NCBI RefSeq assembly: GCF_002217755.1
Contig: NZ_BCFL01000018.1
Span: 124,001-188,000, forward strand
Reading direction: 5' to 3'
Length of the DNA: 64,000 nt
Source: Streptomyces hyaluromycini
Lineage (GTDB): Bacteria > Actinomycetota > Actinomycetes > Streptomycetales > Streptomycetaceae
The notes beneath the pieces are model-generated. The model saw only the letters and a program-made list of their open reading frames with translations. It ran no database searches and was not told the origin of the DNA. Shown piece after piece: positions 1-8,468 of this stretch. The position numbers and the translations under genes were made by a program. Numbering within the stretch: position 1 is the first letter of the stretch; every line of letters begins with the position of its first letter.

Positions 1-468
1 GAGGTCGGCCCAGGCGACGAGCAGCAGGACGTGCCGGTCGCCCGCCGTCAGTGCGGCGAGGGCGCCGGCGAGCGGGCCCTGGGCGTCGATCCGGCTGTCG
101 GTGTCCTCGACCCAGGACTCGCTCCAGGAAGCGGCCACCGGGTCGTGCCCGGTGCGGGCCAGCGCCTTGAGCGCCCGCACCTCGGCCCGGCGCTGCTTGC
201 CGATCAGGTTGCCCGCGATGCCGTACAGCCAGGGGCGCGCGTTGGGGCGTGCGAGGTCGTAGCGGGAGCGGATCCGGAAGGCGAGGAGGAAGGTGTCCGC
301 GGTGATGTCGTCGGCGGCGGTGTCGCCGAGTCTGCGGGCCGCGTAGCGGTGGATGTCGGGCGCGTAGCGGTCGTAGAGCCGGGCGAAGAGCTCTGGTTGC
401 TCCAGTGACTGGGCGACGGTCTCCGCGTCGTCCCCCGCCTGTGCCGTGGCCGGCGGCGGTCCGCTCAC
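1..468 (-). CDS. ECF-family RNA polymerase sigma factor, C-terminal part cut by window edge
   Basis: This reading frame starts at a GTG (468, minus strand) and runs open for 156 codons to the window edge, so the end of the gene is missing. The start follows a good ribosome site (AGGGGAG, about 6 nt upstream). The early part reads ELFARLYDRYAPDIHRYAARR, then GDTAADDITADTFLLAF and RPWLYGIAGNLI. These are the region 2 signatures (core binding and -10 recognition) of an extracytoplasmic-function sigma factor. The frame ends just inside what should be region 4 (a TAGDRHVLLLVAW-like stretch). Such factors redirect RNA polymerase to a small regulon. The partner anti-sigma factor, if any, would lie left of the window, so the signal cannot be inferred. 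Confidence 0.85.
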   Translation of the reverse strand, partial: MSGPPPATAQAGDDAETVAQSLEQPELFARLYDRYAPDIHRYAARRLGDTAADDITADTFLLAFRIRSRYDLARPNARPWLYGIAGNLIGKQRRAEVRALKALARTGHDPVAASWSESWVEDTDSRIDAQGPLAGALAALTAGDRHVLLLVAWADL

Positions 469-585
469 GAGGGCTCCCCTTGGTTCGTCGGTGCGTGCCT
501 GTCACCCCCTGTTCCCCGATGTCCGCCGGAGGGTTCACGGTGATCCGGCCGGCTCGGCGGGAGGGGAGCGACGGGCGCGCTCCGC

Positions 586-1122
586 TCAGGGAATCACGCG
601 CCCCAGGACCTCCCGCGCGTACCCCTCGTCGTACGGCGTTCCCGTCAGCAGCACCTGGAGGCAGATCCCGTCCATCAGCGCGACCAGCGCCCGCGCCGTG
701 ACCGGGTCGGTGCGGTGGACGAGCCGTTCGGCGAGGTCGTCGGCCCACTCGGCGGCGACGGGGCGCAGGGCCGGGCGGCGCAGGGCGGCGAGGTAGAGCT
801 CGTACTCAAGTTCCACGGCGGTACGGTCACCGCTCAGCCAGTCGCCGAGGATCCCGGCGAGGGCGGTGGCGAGGTCCGCCGAGGAGTCGTCCAGGTCTCC
901 GTATGCGGCGACCGCCTTGGCGAAGCCCTCGTTCGCCTGCCGCAGCGCGGCGACCATCAGCTCGTCGAGGGTCTTGAAGTGGTACGTCGTCGAGCCGAGC
1001 GGCACGTCCGCCTCGGCGGCGACCGAGCGGTGGCTCAGCCCGGCCAGGCCTTTCTCGCCCACCACCCGGATCGCCGCGTCGATGATCCGCTGCCGGCGCT
1101 CGGGGTCGTAGCGGCGGGGCAT
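586..1122 (-). CDS. TetR-family transcriptional regulator, probable repressor of the adjacent SMR pump
   Basis: A 178-residue TetR/AcrR-type regulator. The N-terminal HTH is clear: RRQRIIDAAIRVVGEKG, then LSHRSVAAEADVPLGSTTYHFKT at about residues 30-55. The C-terminal ligand domain ends DGICLQVLLTGTPYDEGYAREVL, as in the TetR_C subfamily often linked to efflux genes. The ATG at 1122 shares one base with the TGA of the upstream SMR gene (TGATG), so the two are translationally coupled. A repeated TGTACG-type element in front of the SMR gene is the likely operator, giving autoregulation of the pair. The ligand is unknown; cationic drugs are a reasonable guess from the neighbour. Confidence 0.88.
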   Translation of the reverse strand: MPRRYDPERRQRIIDAAIRVVGEKGLAGLSHRSVAAEADVPLGSTTYHFKTLDELMVAALRQANEGFAKAVAAYGDLDDSSADLATALAGILGDWLSGDRTAVELEYELYLAALRRPALRPVAAEWADDLAERLVHRTDPVTARALVALMDGICLQVLLTGTPYDEGYAREVLGRVIP

Positions 1123-1442
1123 CAGTGCGCGCCTCCCAGGTTCAGGACCACCACGCCGCCGACGATCAGCAGGATCCCGGCCACCTTGACCGGGGTCAGT
1201 GCCTCCCCGAACAGCAGCAGGCCCAGCACGGCGATGGCGGCGGTGCCGGCCCCGGACCAGATCGCGTACGCCGTGCCGATCGACACGGTCTTCAGCGTCT
1301 CGGCCAGCAGCAGGAACGAGACGACGTATCCCAGTGTCGTCAGCAGCGACGGCCAGAGTCTGCTGAAGCCGTCCGCGTACTTCATCGCCGTCGTGGCGGC
1401 GACCTCGGCGGCTATGGCGCCGGCGAGCGTCAGATATCCCAT
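1122..1442 (-). CDS. Small multidrug resistance (SMR/QacC-EmrE family) efflux protein
   Basis: A 106-residue, four-helix SMR transporter that should exchange protons for lipophilic cations in the cell membrane as a dimer. The essential membrane glutamate is present early (GAIAAEVAATTAMKYADGF, Glu13, equal to Glu14 of EmrE). Helix 3 and helix 4 signatures are AYAIWSGAGTAAIAVLG and GILLIVGGVVVLNL. The start is placed at ATG 1442 because it gives the normal family length; longer upstream frames add non-family sequence. No Shine-Dalgarno is visible before it and the ATG lies inside the operator repeat, so the mRNA may be nearly leaderless. It is followed directly by its TetR regulator. The substrate range cannot be told from sequence. 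Confidence 0.88.
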   Translation of the reverse strand: MGYLTLAGAIAAEVAATTAMKYADGFSRLWPSLLTTLGYVVSFLLLAETLKTVSIGTAYAIWSGAGTAAIAVLGLLLFGEALTPVKVAGILLIVGGVVVLNLGGAH

Positions 1443-1484
1443 GTGTACGAGTGTACGCAACGATGTGTACGGCTGTACATAACC
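1441..1484. promoter_or_regulatory. Tandem TetR-type operator over the SMR start
   Basis: Two copies of an ATGTGTACGnnTGTAC element begin at 1441 and 1463, exactly 22 bp apart, and cover the first bases of the SMR gene and its promoter region. Each unit has imperfect dyad symmetry around GTAC. A tandem pair in front of a self-linked TetR gene is a classic repressor site; binding by the local TetR is inferred. A TACACT hexamer inside the repeat (minus strand) could serve as the -10 box. Confidence 0.6.
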
Positions 1485-1711
1485 TCGGGCGGCGAGCCGC
1501 CAACGGAGGACACCGAGAACGGCGTTCGGCCCCCCGTGCGCCACACGAAGATGTTTAATTCTCATAGAAACCGCTAGCTGAAACGGCTCCCTGGAGCCCC
1601 GCGACTCCACTAGTGTGTGCACCTCTGTGATCCACCACTGCTTCACAGTTCACCCACCTCACCTTCACACCCCCGGCCGCCGCTGCCTTGGCGCCGCTGG
1701 AGGAAACGCGC

Positions 1712-2584
1712 ATGCCAGAAATCACCCCCCAACCCCCGCCGCATCCCTCCTGGGAGAACGGCTGGGCCCCCGACACCTCCCGGGCTCCCGGAACCCGAAG
1801 ACTCTGGCTGGCGGGCACGCTGGCCGTCGCCACCGTCGTCGCCTGCGTCACCGCGATAGCCGTCAGCCACAAGACTCCTGACAAGGTGTCATCGGCTCCC
1901 CCTGCGTCCGCGAGCACCGACAGCGGCCCCGGTCTGCTCTCCTTCGCCTCGCCGTCGGCGTCGGACACGGCCGCTCCGCCCAAGGGCACGTCGGAGATGT
2001 CGGCGACCTCGCCGACCGCGTCCGTGTCCGTGTCCGTGTCCGTGTCCGCCACGGCGACGGCCACCGCGTCCGGCGCCGGCCCGAAGAGCTCGCCGTCCGG
2101 CGCGAAGCCGTCCAAGTCCTCGCCCTCCAAGGGCAGTTCGGGCGGCTCGGCACAACAGCCCAGCACCACACAGAAGTCGGTCCGCTCGGTCAACTACCCG
2201 GACCGCTACTGGCATGTGAGCGGCGGCTTCGTGAAGCTGGACGCGCCGGCCGGCTCGGAGTCCCGCGAGGACTCCACGTTCACCGTGGTCAAGGGCCTGG
2301 CGAACAGCTCCTGCTACTCGTTCCGGACGTCCGACGGGAAGTACCTGAGGCACCGCAACTTCCTGCTGCGCGCCGACAGCAACGACGGCTCGTCCCTGTT
2401 CAAGCAGGACGCCACCTTCTGCGCCCGGACCTCGTCCTACTCGGGCGCGGTCATGCTGGAGTCGGTGAACTACCCCGGCCGTTTCCTGCGCCACCAGAAC
2501 TTCCAGCTGAAGCTGGTCTCCTACCAGAACAGCGACCTGTACCGCGCGGACTCCGCGTTCCGGTTCGTGGACCCGCTGGCCTGA
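1712..2584 (+). CDS. Membrane-anchored protein with C-terminal AbfB (CBM42-type) domain
   Basis: A 290-residue protein. ATG 1712 is chosen because GGAGG sits 8 nt before it; a TTG at 1688 is in frame but lacks this. Residues 1-28 are Pro-rich cytoplasmic sequence, and about 30-52 form one membrane helix (LWLAGTLAVATVVACVTAIA). Then comes a low-complexity Ser/Ala/Thr linker with a VSVSVSVS run. From about residue 165 there is an AbfB beta-trefoil: SVNYPDRYWHV, DGKYLRHRNF and SVNYPGRFLRHQNF repeat the family pattern. AbfB domains bind arabinofuranose side chains. No catalytic domain is attached, so this looks like a surface-displayed sugar-binding or adhesion protein. The role is unknown. Confidence 0.8.
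   Translation: MPEITPQPPPHPSWENGWAPDTSRAPGTRRLWLAGTLAVATVVACVTAIAVSHKTPDKVSSAPPASASTDSGPGLLSFASPSASDTAAPPKGTSEMSATSPTASVSVSVSVSATATATASGAGPKSSPSGAKPSKSSPSKGSSGGSAQQPSTTQKSVRSVNYPDRYWHVSGGFVKLDAPAGSESREDSTFTVVKGLANSSCYSFRTSDGKYLRHRNFLLRADSNDGSSLFKQDATFCARTSSYSGAVMLESVNYPGRFLRHQNFQLKLVSYQNSDLYRADSAFRFVDPLA
2021..2044 (+). repeat. Hexanucleotide microsatellite inside the AbfB-domain gene
   Basis: Four perfect TCCGTG units encode alternating Val-Ser in the linker and are followed by a variant TCCGCC. Six-base units keep the frame, so copy-number slippage would only change linker length. Confidence 0.8.
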
Positions 2585-2593
2585 GCACACGCG

Positions 2594-2634
2594 CGTGAAA
2601 GCGGCGGCACCCGGAAGGTGCCGCCGCTTTCACG
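2594..2634. terminator. Bidirectional terminator between AbfB gene and suf operon
   Basis: A perfect 17-bp stem (CGTGAAAGCGGCGGCAC and its complement) closes a 7-nt loop. It lies between two convergent genes, 10 nt after one stop and 9 nt after the other, so it can end both transcripts. Streptomyces terminators often lack a U-run, as here. Confidence 0.85.
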
Positions 2635-2643
2635 TAACCGGTC

Positions 2644-2976
2644 TCAGACGTTGAACCCGAGCGCCCGCAGCTGCTCACGGCCGTCGTCCGTGATCTTGTC
2701 GGGGCCCCACGGGGGCATCCAGACCCAGTTGATGCGCAGCTCGTTGACGATGCCGTCCGTGGCGGACTTGGCCTGGTCCTCGATCACATCGGTCAGCGGG
2801 CAGGCCGCCGACGTCAGGGTCATGTCGATCGTCGCGATGTTCGCGTCGTCGATGTGGATGCCGTAGATCAGACCGAGGTTGACGACGTCGATGCCCAGCT
2901 CGGGGTCGACGACGTCGTACAGCGCCTCGCGGAGTTCTTCCTCCGAGGCCGGCTTCATCTCAGCGGTCTCGCTCAT
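2644..2976 (-). CDS. Metal-sulfur cluster assembly factor, DUF59/SufT-PaaD-like
   Basis: A 110-residue DUF59 (MIP18-type) protein, last gene of the suf operon. The core motif DPELGIDVVNLGLIYGI and the TLTSAACPLTDVIEDQ segment with its reactive Cys are typical. Proteins of this family help mature or transfer Fe-S clusters. Its ATG overlaps the stop of sufU by four bases (ATGA), so it is co-translated. Length is normal for the family. It could also be named SufT, although the extended SufT domain layout is absent. Confidence 0.88.
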   Translation of the reverse strand: MSETAEMKPASEEELREALYDVVDPELGIDVVNLGLIYGIHIDDANIATIDMTLTSAACPLTDVIEDQAKSATDGIVNELRINWVWMPPWGPDKITDDGREQLRALGFNV

Positions 2977-3440
2977 GCCGTCTTCCTTTCGACGTCGGCG
3001 CCACCCAGTGCCTGGGCCGTCGCGTCCTTCCACGCCATCCAGCTCAGGAGGGCGCACTTGACCCGGGCCGGGTACTTGGAGACACCGGCGAACGCGACCG
3101 CGTCCTCCAGGACCTCCTCCATCGCGTCGTCGGGCTCCAGCCGGCCCTTGGACTGCATCAGCTCCAGGAAGGTCTCCTGGATCTTCTGCGCGTCGGCCAG
3201 GTCCTTGCCGACGAGGAGATCGTTCAGCACGGAGGCCGAAGCCTGGCTGATGGAGCAGCCCTGGCCCTCGTACGAGACGTCCTCGATCGTCGTTCCGTCG
3301 TACTTCACTCGGAGGGTGATCTCGTCGCCGCACGTCGGGTTCACATGGTGCACCTCGGCGTCGCCATCCCTCAGACCACGCCCGTGCGGGTGCTTGTAGT
3401 GGTCCAGGATGACTTCCTGGTACATCGAGTCCAGCTTCAC
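2973..3440 (-). CDS. sufU: SufU-type Fe-S assembly protein / sulfurtransferase
   Basis: A 155-residue SufU homologue. In Gram-positive bacteria SufU is a zinc-dependent sulfur acceptor that takes persulfide from SufS and passes it to SufBCD. The three conserved cysteines are visible in NPTCGDEITL (about residue 37), EGQGCSISQASAS (about 63) and VKCALLSW (about 128), together with the D of CGDE. The N-terminus MYQEVILDHYKHPHGRG is family-typical. It lies 18 bp after sufS, and its stop overlaps the DUF59 gene. Confidence 0.93.
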   Translation of the reverse strand: MKLDSMYQEVILDHYKHPHGRGLRDGDAEVHHVNPTCGDEITLRVKYDGTTIEDVSYEGQGCSISQASASVLNDLLVGKDLADAQKIQETFLELMQSKGRLEPDDAMEEVLEDAVAFAGVSKYPARVKCALLSWMAWKDATAQALGGADVERKTA

Positions 3441-3458
3441 GGTTTCAGCTCACGCCCT

Positions 3459-4715
3459 TCAGCCGAAGAAGTTCCGTACGTGCTCCAGGCCCTCGACCAG
3501 TGCGTCGATCTCGGCCGGCGTGGAGTACAGATAGAACGACGCTCGCGTGGTCGCAGGAATTCCGTAGCGGAGGCAGACGGGCCGCGCGCAGTGATGACCG
3601 ACACGTACCGCGATGCCCTGCTCGTCGAGGACCTGGCCCACGTCGTGCGGGTGGATGTCCCCGAGGGTGAAGGAGATCGCGGCGCCCCGGTCCTCGGCCG
3701 TGGTGGGGCCGATGATCCTCAGGTCCGGGACCTGCTGGAGGCGCTGGACCGCGTACTCGGTCAGCGCGTGCTCATGGGCGAGGATCCTGTCCATGCCGAT
3801 GGCGTTCAGGTAGTCGATCGCCGCACCGAGGCCGACCGCCTGGGCGATCGGCGGGGTGCCCGCCTCGAACTTGTGCGGGGCCGGGGCGTACGTCGACGAG
3901 TGCATCGACACGGTCTCGATCATCTCGCCGCCGCCGAGGAACGGCGGCAGGTCCTCCAGGAGCTCCTGGCGGCCCCAGAGGACGCCGATGCCGGTCGGGC
4001 CGCACATCTTGTGGCCGGTGAAGGCCACGAAGTCGGCCTGGAGGGCCTGCACGTCCAGCGGCATGTGGGGGGCGGCCTGGGAGGCGTCGATGCAGACGAG
4101 GGCGCCGACCTCCTGGGCGCGGCGCACTATCGCCTCGACCGGGTTGACCGTGCCCAGGATGTTCGACACCAGCACGAAGGAGACGATCTTCGTCTTCTCG
4201 GTGATGATCTCGTCGATGTTGGACAGGTCGAGGCGGCCGTCGTCGGTGAGGCCGAACCACTTCAGCTTCGCACCGGTGCGCTGCGCGAGCAGCTGCCACG
4301 GCACGATGTTGGAGTGGTGCTCCATCTCCGTGATGACGATCTCGGTCTCGTGGTCCACCCGGTAGGGCTCGTCGGCCCAGCCGAGCATGTTCGCCACGAG
4401 GTTCAGCGACTCGGAGGCGTTCTTGGTGAAGATCACCTCGTCGCGGCTGGGCGCGTTGATGAATTCCGCGACCTTGTCGCGCGCGCCCTCGTACATCGCC
4501 GTGGCCTCCTCGGCGAGCACATGCACACCGCGGTGGACGTTGGCGTTGTGGCGCTCGTAGTACTCGCTGAGGACGTCCAGTACCTGGCGCGGCTTCTGGC
4601 TGGTCGCCGCGTTGTCCAGGTACACGAGCTTCTTGCCGTCGTGGACCAGACGGTCCAGGACGGGGAAGTCCTTGCGGATCGCCTCGGTGTCGAGGAGGCC
4701 CGGCAACTGTGTCAC
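3459..4715 (-). CDS. sufS: Cysteine desulfurase SufS
   Basis: A 418-residue class II cysteine desulfurase using PLP to convert cysteine to alanine plus enzyme-bound persulfide, the sulfur source for the Suf pathway. The PLP lysine lies in FTGHKMCGPTGIGVLWG. The catalytic cysteine loop is VGHHCARPVCLRYG, and the end ASFYLYSTPAEIDALVEGL is typical of SufS. It starts at GTG 4715 (MTQLPGLLDTEAIRKDFPVL), overlapping the sufC stop as GTGA, so it is translationally coupled. Length matches the family. Confidence 0.95.
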   Translation of the reverse strand: MTQLPGLLDTEAIRKDFPVLDRLVHDGKKLVYLDNAATSQKPRQVLDVLSEYYERHNANVHRGVHVLAEEATAMYEGARDKVAEFINAPSRDEVIFTKNASESLNLVANMLGWADEPYRVDHETEIVITEMEHHSNIVPWQLLAQRTGAKLKWFGLTDDGRLDLSNIDEIITEKTKIVSFVLVSNILGTVNPVEAIVRRAQEVGALVCIDASQAAPHMPLDVQALQADFVAFTGHKMCGPTGIGVLWGRQELLEDLPPFLGGGEMIETVSMHSSTYAPAPHKFEAGTPPIAQAVGLGAAIDYLNAIGMDRILAHEHALTEYAVQRLQQVPDLRIIGPTTAEDRGAAISFTLGDIHPHDVGQVLDEQGIAVRVGHHCARPVCLRYGIPATTRASFYLYSTPAEIDALVEGLEHVRNFFG

Positions 4716-5476
4716 GCGGATACGCCACCCTTCGTGTAAGCCTCGTAGCCCTCGTCCTCCAGCTTGTCGGCGAGCTCGGCGCCGCCGGACTCGACGATCC
4801 GGCCGGCGGAGAAGACGTGGACGAAGTCGGGCTTGATGTAGCGCAGGATGCGCGTGTAGTGCGTGATCAGCAGGGTGCCGACCTCGCCGGTCTCGCGGAC
4901 GCGGTTGACGCCCTCGGAGACGATGCGAAGGGCGTCGACGTCGAGGCCGGAGTCGGTCTCGTCGAGGATCGCGATCTTCGGCTTGAGCAGTTCGAGCTGG
5001 AGGATCTCGTGGCGCTTCTTCTCGCCGCCGGAGAAGCCCTCGTTGACGTTGCGCTCGGCGAAGGAGGGGTCCATGGACAGGCGCTCCATGGTCTCCTTGA
5101 CCTCCTTCACCCAGGTGCGCAGCTTGGGGGCCTCGCCGCGGATGGCGGTGGCGGAGGTGCGCAGGAAGTTGGAGACCGAGACGCCGGGGACCTCGACCGG
5201 GTACTGCATCGCCAGGAACAGGCCCGCGCGGGCGCGCTCGTCGACGGACATCTCCAGGACGTCCTCGCCGTCGAGGGTGACGGTGCCGCCGGTGATCGTG
5301 TACTTCGGGTGACCCGCGAGCGAGTAGGCGAGGGTGGACTTGCCGGAGCCGTTGGGGCCCATGATGGCGTGCGTCTCGCCCTGCTTCACGGTGAGGTCGA
5401 CGCCCTTGAGGATCTCCTTCGTGGCGTTGTCGGCCTCGACGGTGACGTGCAGGTCTCGGATTTCAAGCGTTGCCAT
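4712..5476 (-). CDS. sufC: Fe-S scaffold ATPase SufC
   Basis: A 254-residue ABC-type ATPase of the SufBCD scaffold. Walker A is GPNGSGKSTL (about residues 40-49), the SufC signature is NEGFSGGEKKRHEILQL, and Walker B is PKIAILDETDSGLDVDAL. ATP hydrolysis drives cluster assembly on SufB-SufD in the cytoplasm; there is no membrane domain. It lies between the Rieske gene and sufS and overlaps sufS by four bases. Confidence 0.96.
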   Translation of the reverse strand: MATLEIRDLHVTVEADNATKEILKGVDLTVKQGETHAIMGPNGSGKSTLAYSLAGHPKYTITGGTVTLDGEDVLEMSVDERARAGLFLAMQYPVEVPGVSVSNFLRTSATAIRGEAPKLRTWVKEVKETMERLSMDPSFAERNVNEGFSGGEKKRHEILQLELLKPKIAILDETDSGLDVDALRIVSEGVNRVRETGEVGTLLITHYTRILRYIKPDFVHVFSAGRIVESGGAELADKLEDEGYEAYTKGGVSA

Positions 5477-5483
5477 GGGTGCC

Positions 5484-5810
5484 TCAGGACTCCTGGGTGA
5501 GGGAGACGAGCACGTCGTCCCCTTCGATCTTTACGGGGTAAACGGGGACGGGGCGCGTGGCCGGGAGGCCGGACGGCTTGCCGGTGCGCAGGTCGAAGCT
5601 GGAGCCGTGCAGCCAGCACTCGATCTGGCAGTCCTCCACCTCGCCCTCGGAGAGCGAGACGTTGGCGTGGGAGCAGATGTCGTAGATGGCGAACACCTCT
5701 CCCTCGGTGCGGACGACCGAGACCGGCGTGCCGTCGAGTTCCACCCGCTTCGGGGTGTCCTCCTCCAGCTCGCTCAGCCCGCAGGCGCGTACGAACGCAG
5801 TGGACGTCAT
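5484..5810 (-). CDS. Rieske-type [2Fe-2S] ferredoxin of the suf operon
   Basis: A 108-residue soluble Rieske ferredoxin resembling small components of non-haem oxygenases. The cluster ligands are the CSH pair in YDICSHANVSL and the CWLH pair in IECWLHGSSFDLRTG. It overlaps the end of sufD by four bases (ATGA) and lies 7 bp before sufC. A Rieske gene inside the suf operon is, to my recollection, usual in actinobacteria; its role in assembly, perhaps electron supply, is not established. Confidence 0.9.
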   Translation of the reverse strand: MTSTAFVRACGLSELEEDTPKRVELDGTPVSVVRTEGEVFAIYDICSHANVSLSEGEVEDCQIECWLHGSSFDLRTGKPSGLPATRPVPVYPVKIEGDDVLVSLTQES

Positions 5811-6991
5811 GCGACCGAGGCCTCCAGCTCCTCCTCGATCTTGGCGAGCAGGCGCTCCTCGATGTCGGCGACACCGATCTGCTGGACCAGCTCGGCGAAG
5901 AAGCCGCGGACGACGAGGCGGCGGGCCTCGTGCTGCGGGATGCCGCGGGCCATCAGGTAGAAGAGCTGCTCGTCGTCGAAGCGGCCGGTGGCGGAGGCGT
6001 GGCCGGCGCCGACGATCTCGCCGGTCTCGATCTCCAGGTTCGGCACCGAGTCGACGCGCGCGCCGTCCGTGAGGACCAGGTTGCGGTTCATCTCGTAGGT
6101 GTCGGTGCCCTCGGCCTTGGCCTCGATGAGGACGTCGCCGATCCACACCGCGTGCGCGTCCTCGCCCTGGAGCGCGCCCTTGTAGGCGACGTTGGACTTG
6201 CAGTGCGGGGTGTTGTGGTCGACCAGCAGGCGGTGCTCCTGGTGCTGCCCGGCGTCGGTGAAGTACAGGCCGTACAGCTCGGCCTCGCCGCCGGTGCCGG
6301 CGTAGGAGACGCGCGGGTGCAGTCGTACGACGTCGCCGCCGAAGGTGACGACCACGGACTTGAAGCTGGCGTCGCGGCCGACCAGGGCGTTGTGCTGGGC
6401 CACGTGGACGGCCTTGTCGTCCCAGTCCTGGACGGAGACGACAGTCAGCTTGGCGCCGTCGCCCAGGACGTACTCGACGTTGGCGGCGGTGACCACGTCA
6501 CCGGTGTGGTCGATGACGACGACGGCCTCGGCGAAGGCGCCCAGCTCGATGACCTGGTGGCCGAAGGCGACCCCGCCCTGGCCGTGCACGCTGATCCGGA
6601 TCGGCTCGGTGAGCACCGTCTCCTTGGGGACGGTGACCACGCCGGCCTGCTCGAAGGCGGAGTAGGCCTGGGCGGCGACCCGGTCCACCGGGGTGCCGGC
6701 CCGGCCGAGCCGGGCGTCGTCGCGGCCGACCAGCTCGACGGTGACGCCCTCGGGGGCCTCCACCGCGACCTTCAGGCTGTCGCCGGTGGCGACCGCCGTG
6801 CCGTCGTGCAGCCCGCGCAGGCGCTCCAGCGGGGTGAACCGCCACTCCTCCTCGCGGCCGTGCGGGACCGGGAAGTCCGCGACGTCGAAGGAGGGGGGCG
6901 CGCTCATGCGCGTGGCGACGGTCGACTCGGCGGCCACCGCGATGGCGCCTGCGGTGGTGGAGCCCACCGGGGTGTTCTGAGCCTCAGCCAT
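5807..6991 (-). CDS. sufD: Fe-S scaffold subunit SufD
   Basis: A 394-residue SufD, the partner of SufB in the SufBC2D scaffold. The C-terminal family core is clear: GEIVGAGHASATGRFDDEQLFYLMARGIP and EARRLVVRGFFAELVQQIG. The N-terminal region (PVPHGREEEWRFTPLERL) has the SufD start pattern, preceded by about 30 Ala/Thr-rich residues. It lies 55 bp after sufB, and its stop overlaps the Rieske gene. Confidence 0.94.
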   Translation of the reverse strand: MAEAQNTPVGSTTAGAIAVAAESTVATRMSAPPSFDVADFPVPHGREEEWRFTPLERLRGLHDGTAVATGDSLKVAVEAPEGVTVELVGRDDARLGRAGTPVDRVAAQAYSAFEQAGVVTVPKETVLTEPIRISVHGQGGVAFGHQVIELGAFAEAVVVIDHTGDVVTAANVEYVLGDGAKLTVVSVQDWDDKAVHVAQHNALVGRDASFKSVVVTFGGDVVRLHPRVSYAGTGGEAELYGLYFTDAGQHQEHRLLVDHNTPHCKSNVAYKGALQGEDAHAVWIGDVLIEAKAEGTDTYEMNRNLVLTDGARVDSVPNLEIETGEIVGAGHASATGRFDDEQLFYLMARGIPQHEARRLVVRGFFAELVQQIGVADIEERLLAKIEEELEASVA

Positions 6992-7046
6992 GGCTGTCGG
7001 TCTGCTCGCTTTCTTACGTGAGTGGCTTGACGGTGACGGCGGTCGC

Positions 7047-8468
7047 TTAGCCGACCGCGCCTTCCATCTGGAGCTCGATCAGCCGGTTGAGTTCGAGGGC
7101 GTACTCCATGGGCAGCTCCTTCGCGATCGGCTCGACGAAGCCGCGCACGATCATCGCCATCGCCTCGAACTCGGTCATGCCGCGGCTCATCAGGTAGAAG
7201 AGCTGGTCGTCGCTGACCTTGGAGACGGTCGCCTCGTGGCCCATGGACACGTCGTCCTCGCGGACGTCCACGTAGGGGTACGTGTCGGAACGGGAGATCG
7301 TGTCGACGAGCAGCGCGTCGCACAGCACGTTCGACTTGGAGCCGTGGGCGCCCTCACCGATCTCGACCAGACCGCGGTACGAGGTGCGGCCACCGCCACG
7401 CGCCACGGACTTCGACACGATGTTGGACGACGTGTTCGGCGCCATGTGGACCATCTTGGAGCCGGCGTCCTGGTGCTGGCCCTCGCCCGCGAAGGCGATG
7501 GAGAGGGTCTCGCCCTTGGCGTGCTCGCCCATCAGGTAGACGGCCGGGTACTTCATCGTCACCTTGGAGCCGATGTTGCCGTCGATCCACTCCATGGTGG
7601 CGCCCTCGTAGGCGACGGCGCGCTTGGTGACCAGGTTGTAGACGTTGTTCGACCAGTTCTGGATGGTCGTGTAGCGGCAGCGGGCGTTCTTCTTGACGAT
7701 GATCTCGACGACCGCGGAGTGCAGCGAGTCCGACTTGTAGATCGGGGCCGTACAGCCCTCGACGTAGTGCACGTAGGCACCCTCGTCGACGATGATCAGG
7801 GTCCGCTCGAACTGGCCCATGTTCTCCGTGTTGATACGGAAGTAGGCCTGGAGCGGGATCTCGACCTGCACGCCCTTCGGCACGTAGATGAAGGAACCGC
7901 CGGACCACACCGCGCTGTTCAGCGACGCGAACTTGTTGTCACCGACCGGGATGACGGTGCCGAAGTACTCCTTGAAGAGGTCCGGGTGCTCCTTCAGCGC
8001 GGTGTCGGTGTCGAGGAAGATGACGCCCTGCTCCTCCAGGTCCTCGCGGATCTGGTGGTAGACGACCTCCGACTCGTACTGGGCGGCGACACCGGCGACC
8101 AGGCGCTGCTTCTCGGCCTCCGGGATGCCCAGCTTGTCGTAGGTGTTCTTGATGTCCTCGGGCAGGTCCTCCCAGGACTCCGCCTGCTTCTCCGTGGAGC
8201 GCACGAAGTACTTGATGTTGTCGAAGTCGATGCCGGAGAGGTCCGAGCCCCAGTTCGGCATGGGCTTCTTCTCGAAGAGGCGCAGGCCCTTGAGACGGAG
8301 CTTGGTCATCCACTCCGGCTCGGACTTCTTCGCGGAGATGTCCCGGACGACGTCCTCGTTGATGCCACGCTTGGCGGAGGCGCCGGCCGTGTCGGAGTCG
8401 GCCCAGCCGTATTCGTACTTGCCCAGGCCTTCGAGCTCAGGGTGGGCAGTCTCCGTGGGGAGAGTCAT
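7047..8468 (-). CDS. sufB: Fe-S scaffold subunit SufB
   Basis: A 473-residue SufB, the subunit on which clusters are built. Typical landmarks are [42 protein letters not shown] and [36 protein letters not shown]. The Cys of VEGCTAP is the conserved sulfur-handling residue region. It follows sufR with an ATGA overlap, so the regulator and scaffold are translated from one message. Confidence 0.96.
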   Translation of the reverse strand: MTLPTETAHPELEGLGKYEYGWADSDTAGASAKRGINEDVVRDISAKKSEPEWMTKLRLKGLRLFEKKPMPNWGSDLSGIDFDNIKYFVRSTEKQAESWEDLPEDIKNTYDKLGIPEAEKQRLVAGVAAQYESEVVYHQIREDLEEQGVIFLDTDTALKEHPDLFKEYFGTVIPVGDNKFASLNSAVWSGGSFIYVPKGVQVEIPLQAYFRINTENMGQFERTLIIVDEGAYVHYVEGCTAPIYKSDSLHSAVVEIIVKKNARCRYTTIQNWSNNVYNLVTKRAVAYEGATMEWIDGNIGSKVTMKYPAVYLMGEHAKGETLSIAFAGEGQHQDAGSKMVHMAPNTSSNIVSKSVARGGGRTSYRGLVEIGEGAHGSKSNVLCDALLVDTISRSDTYPYVDVREDDVSMGHEATVSKVSDDQLFYLMSRGMTEFEAMAMIVRGFVEPIAKELPMEYALELNRLIELQMEGAVG

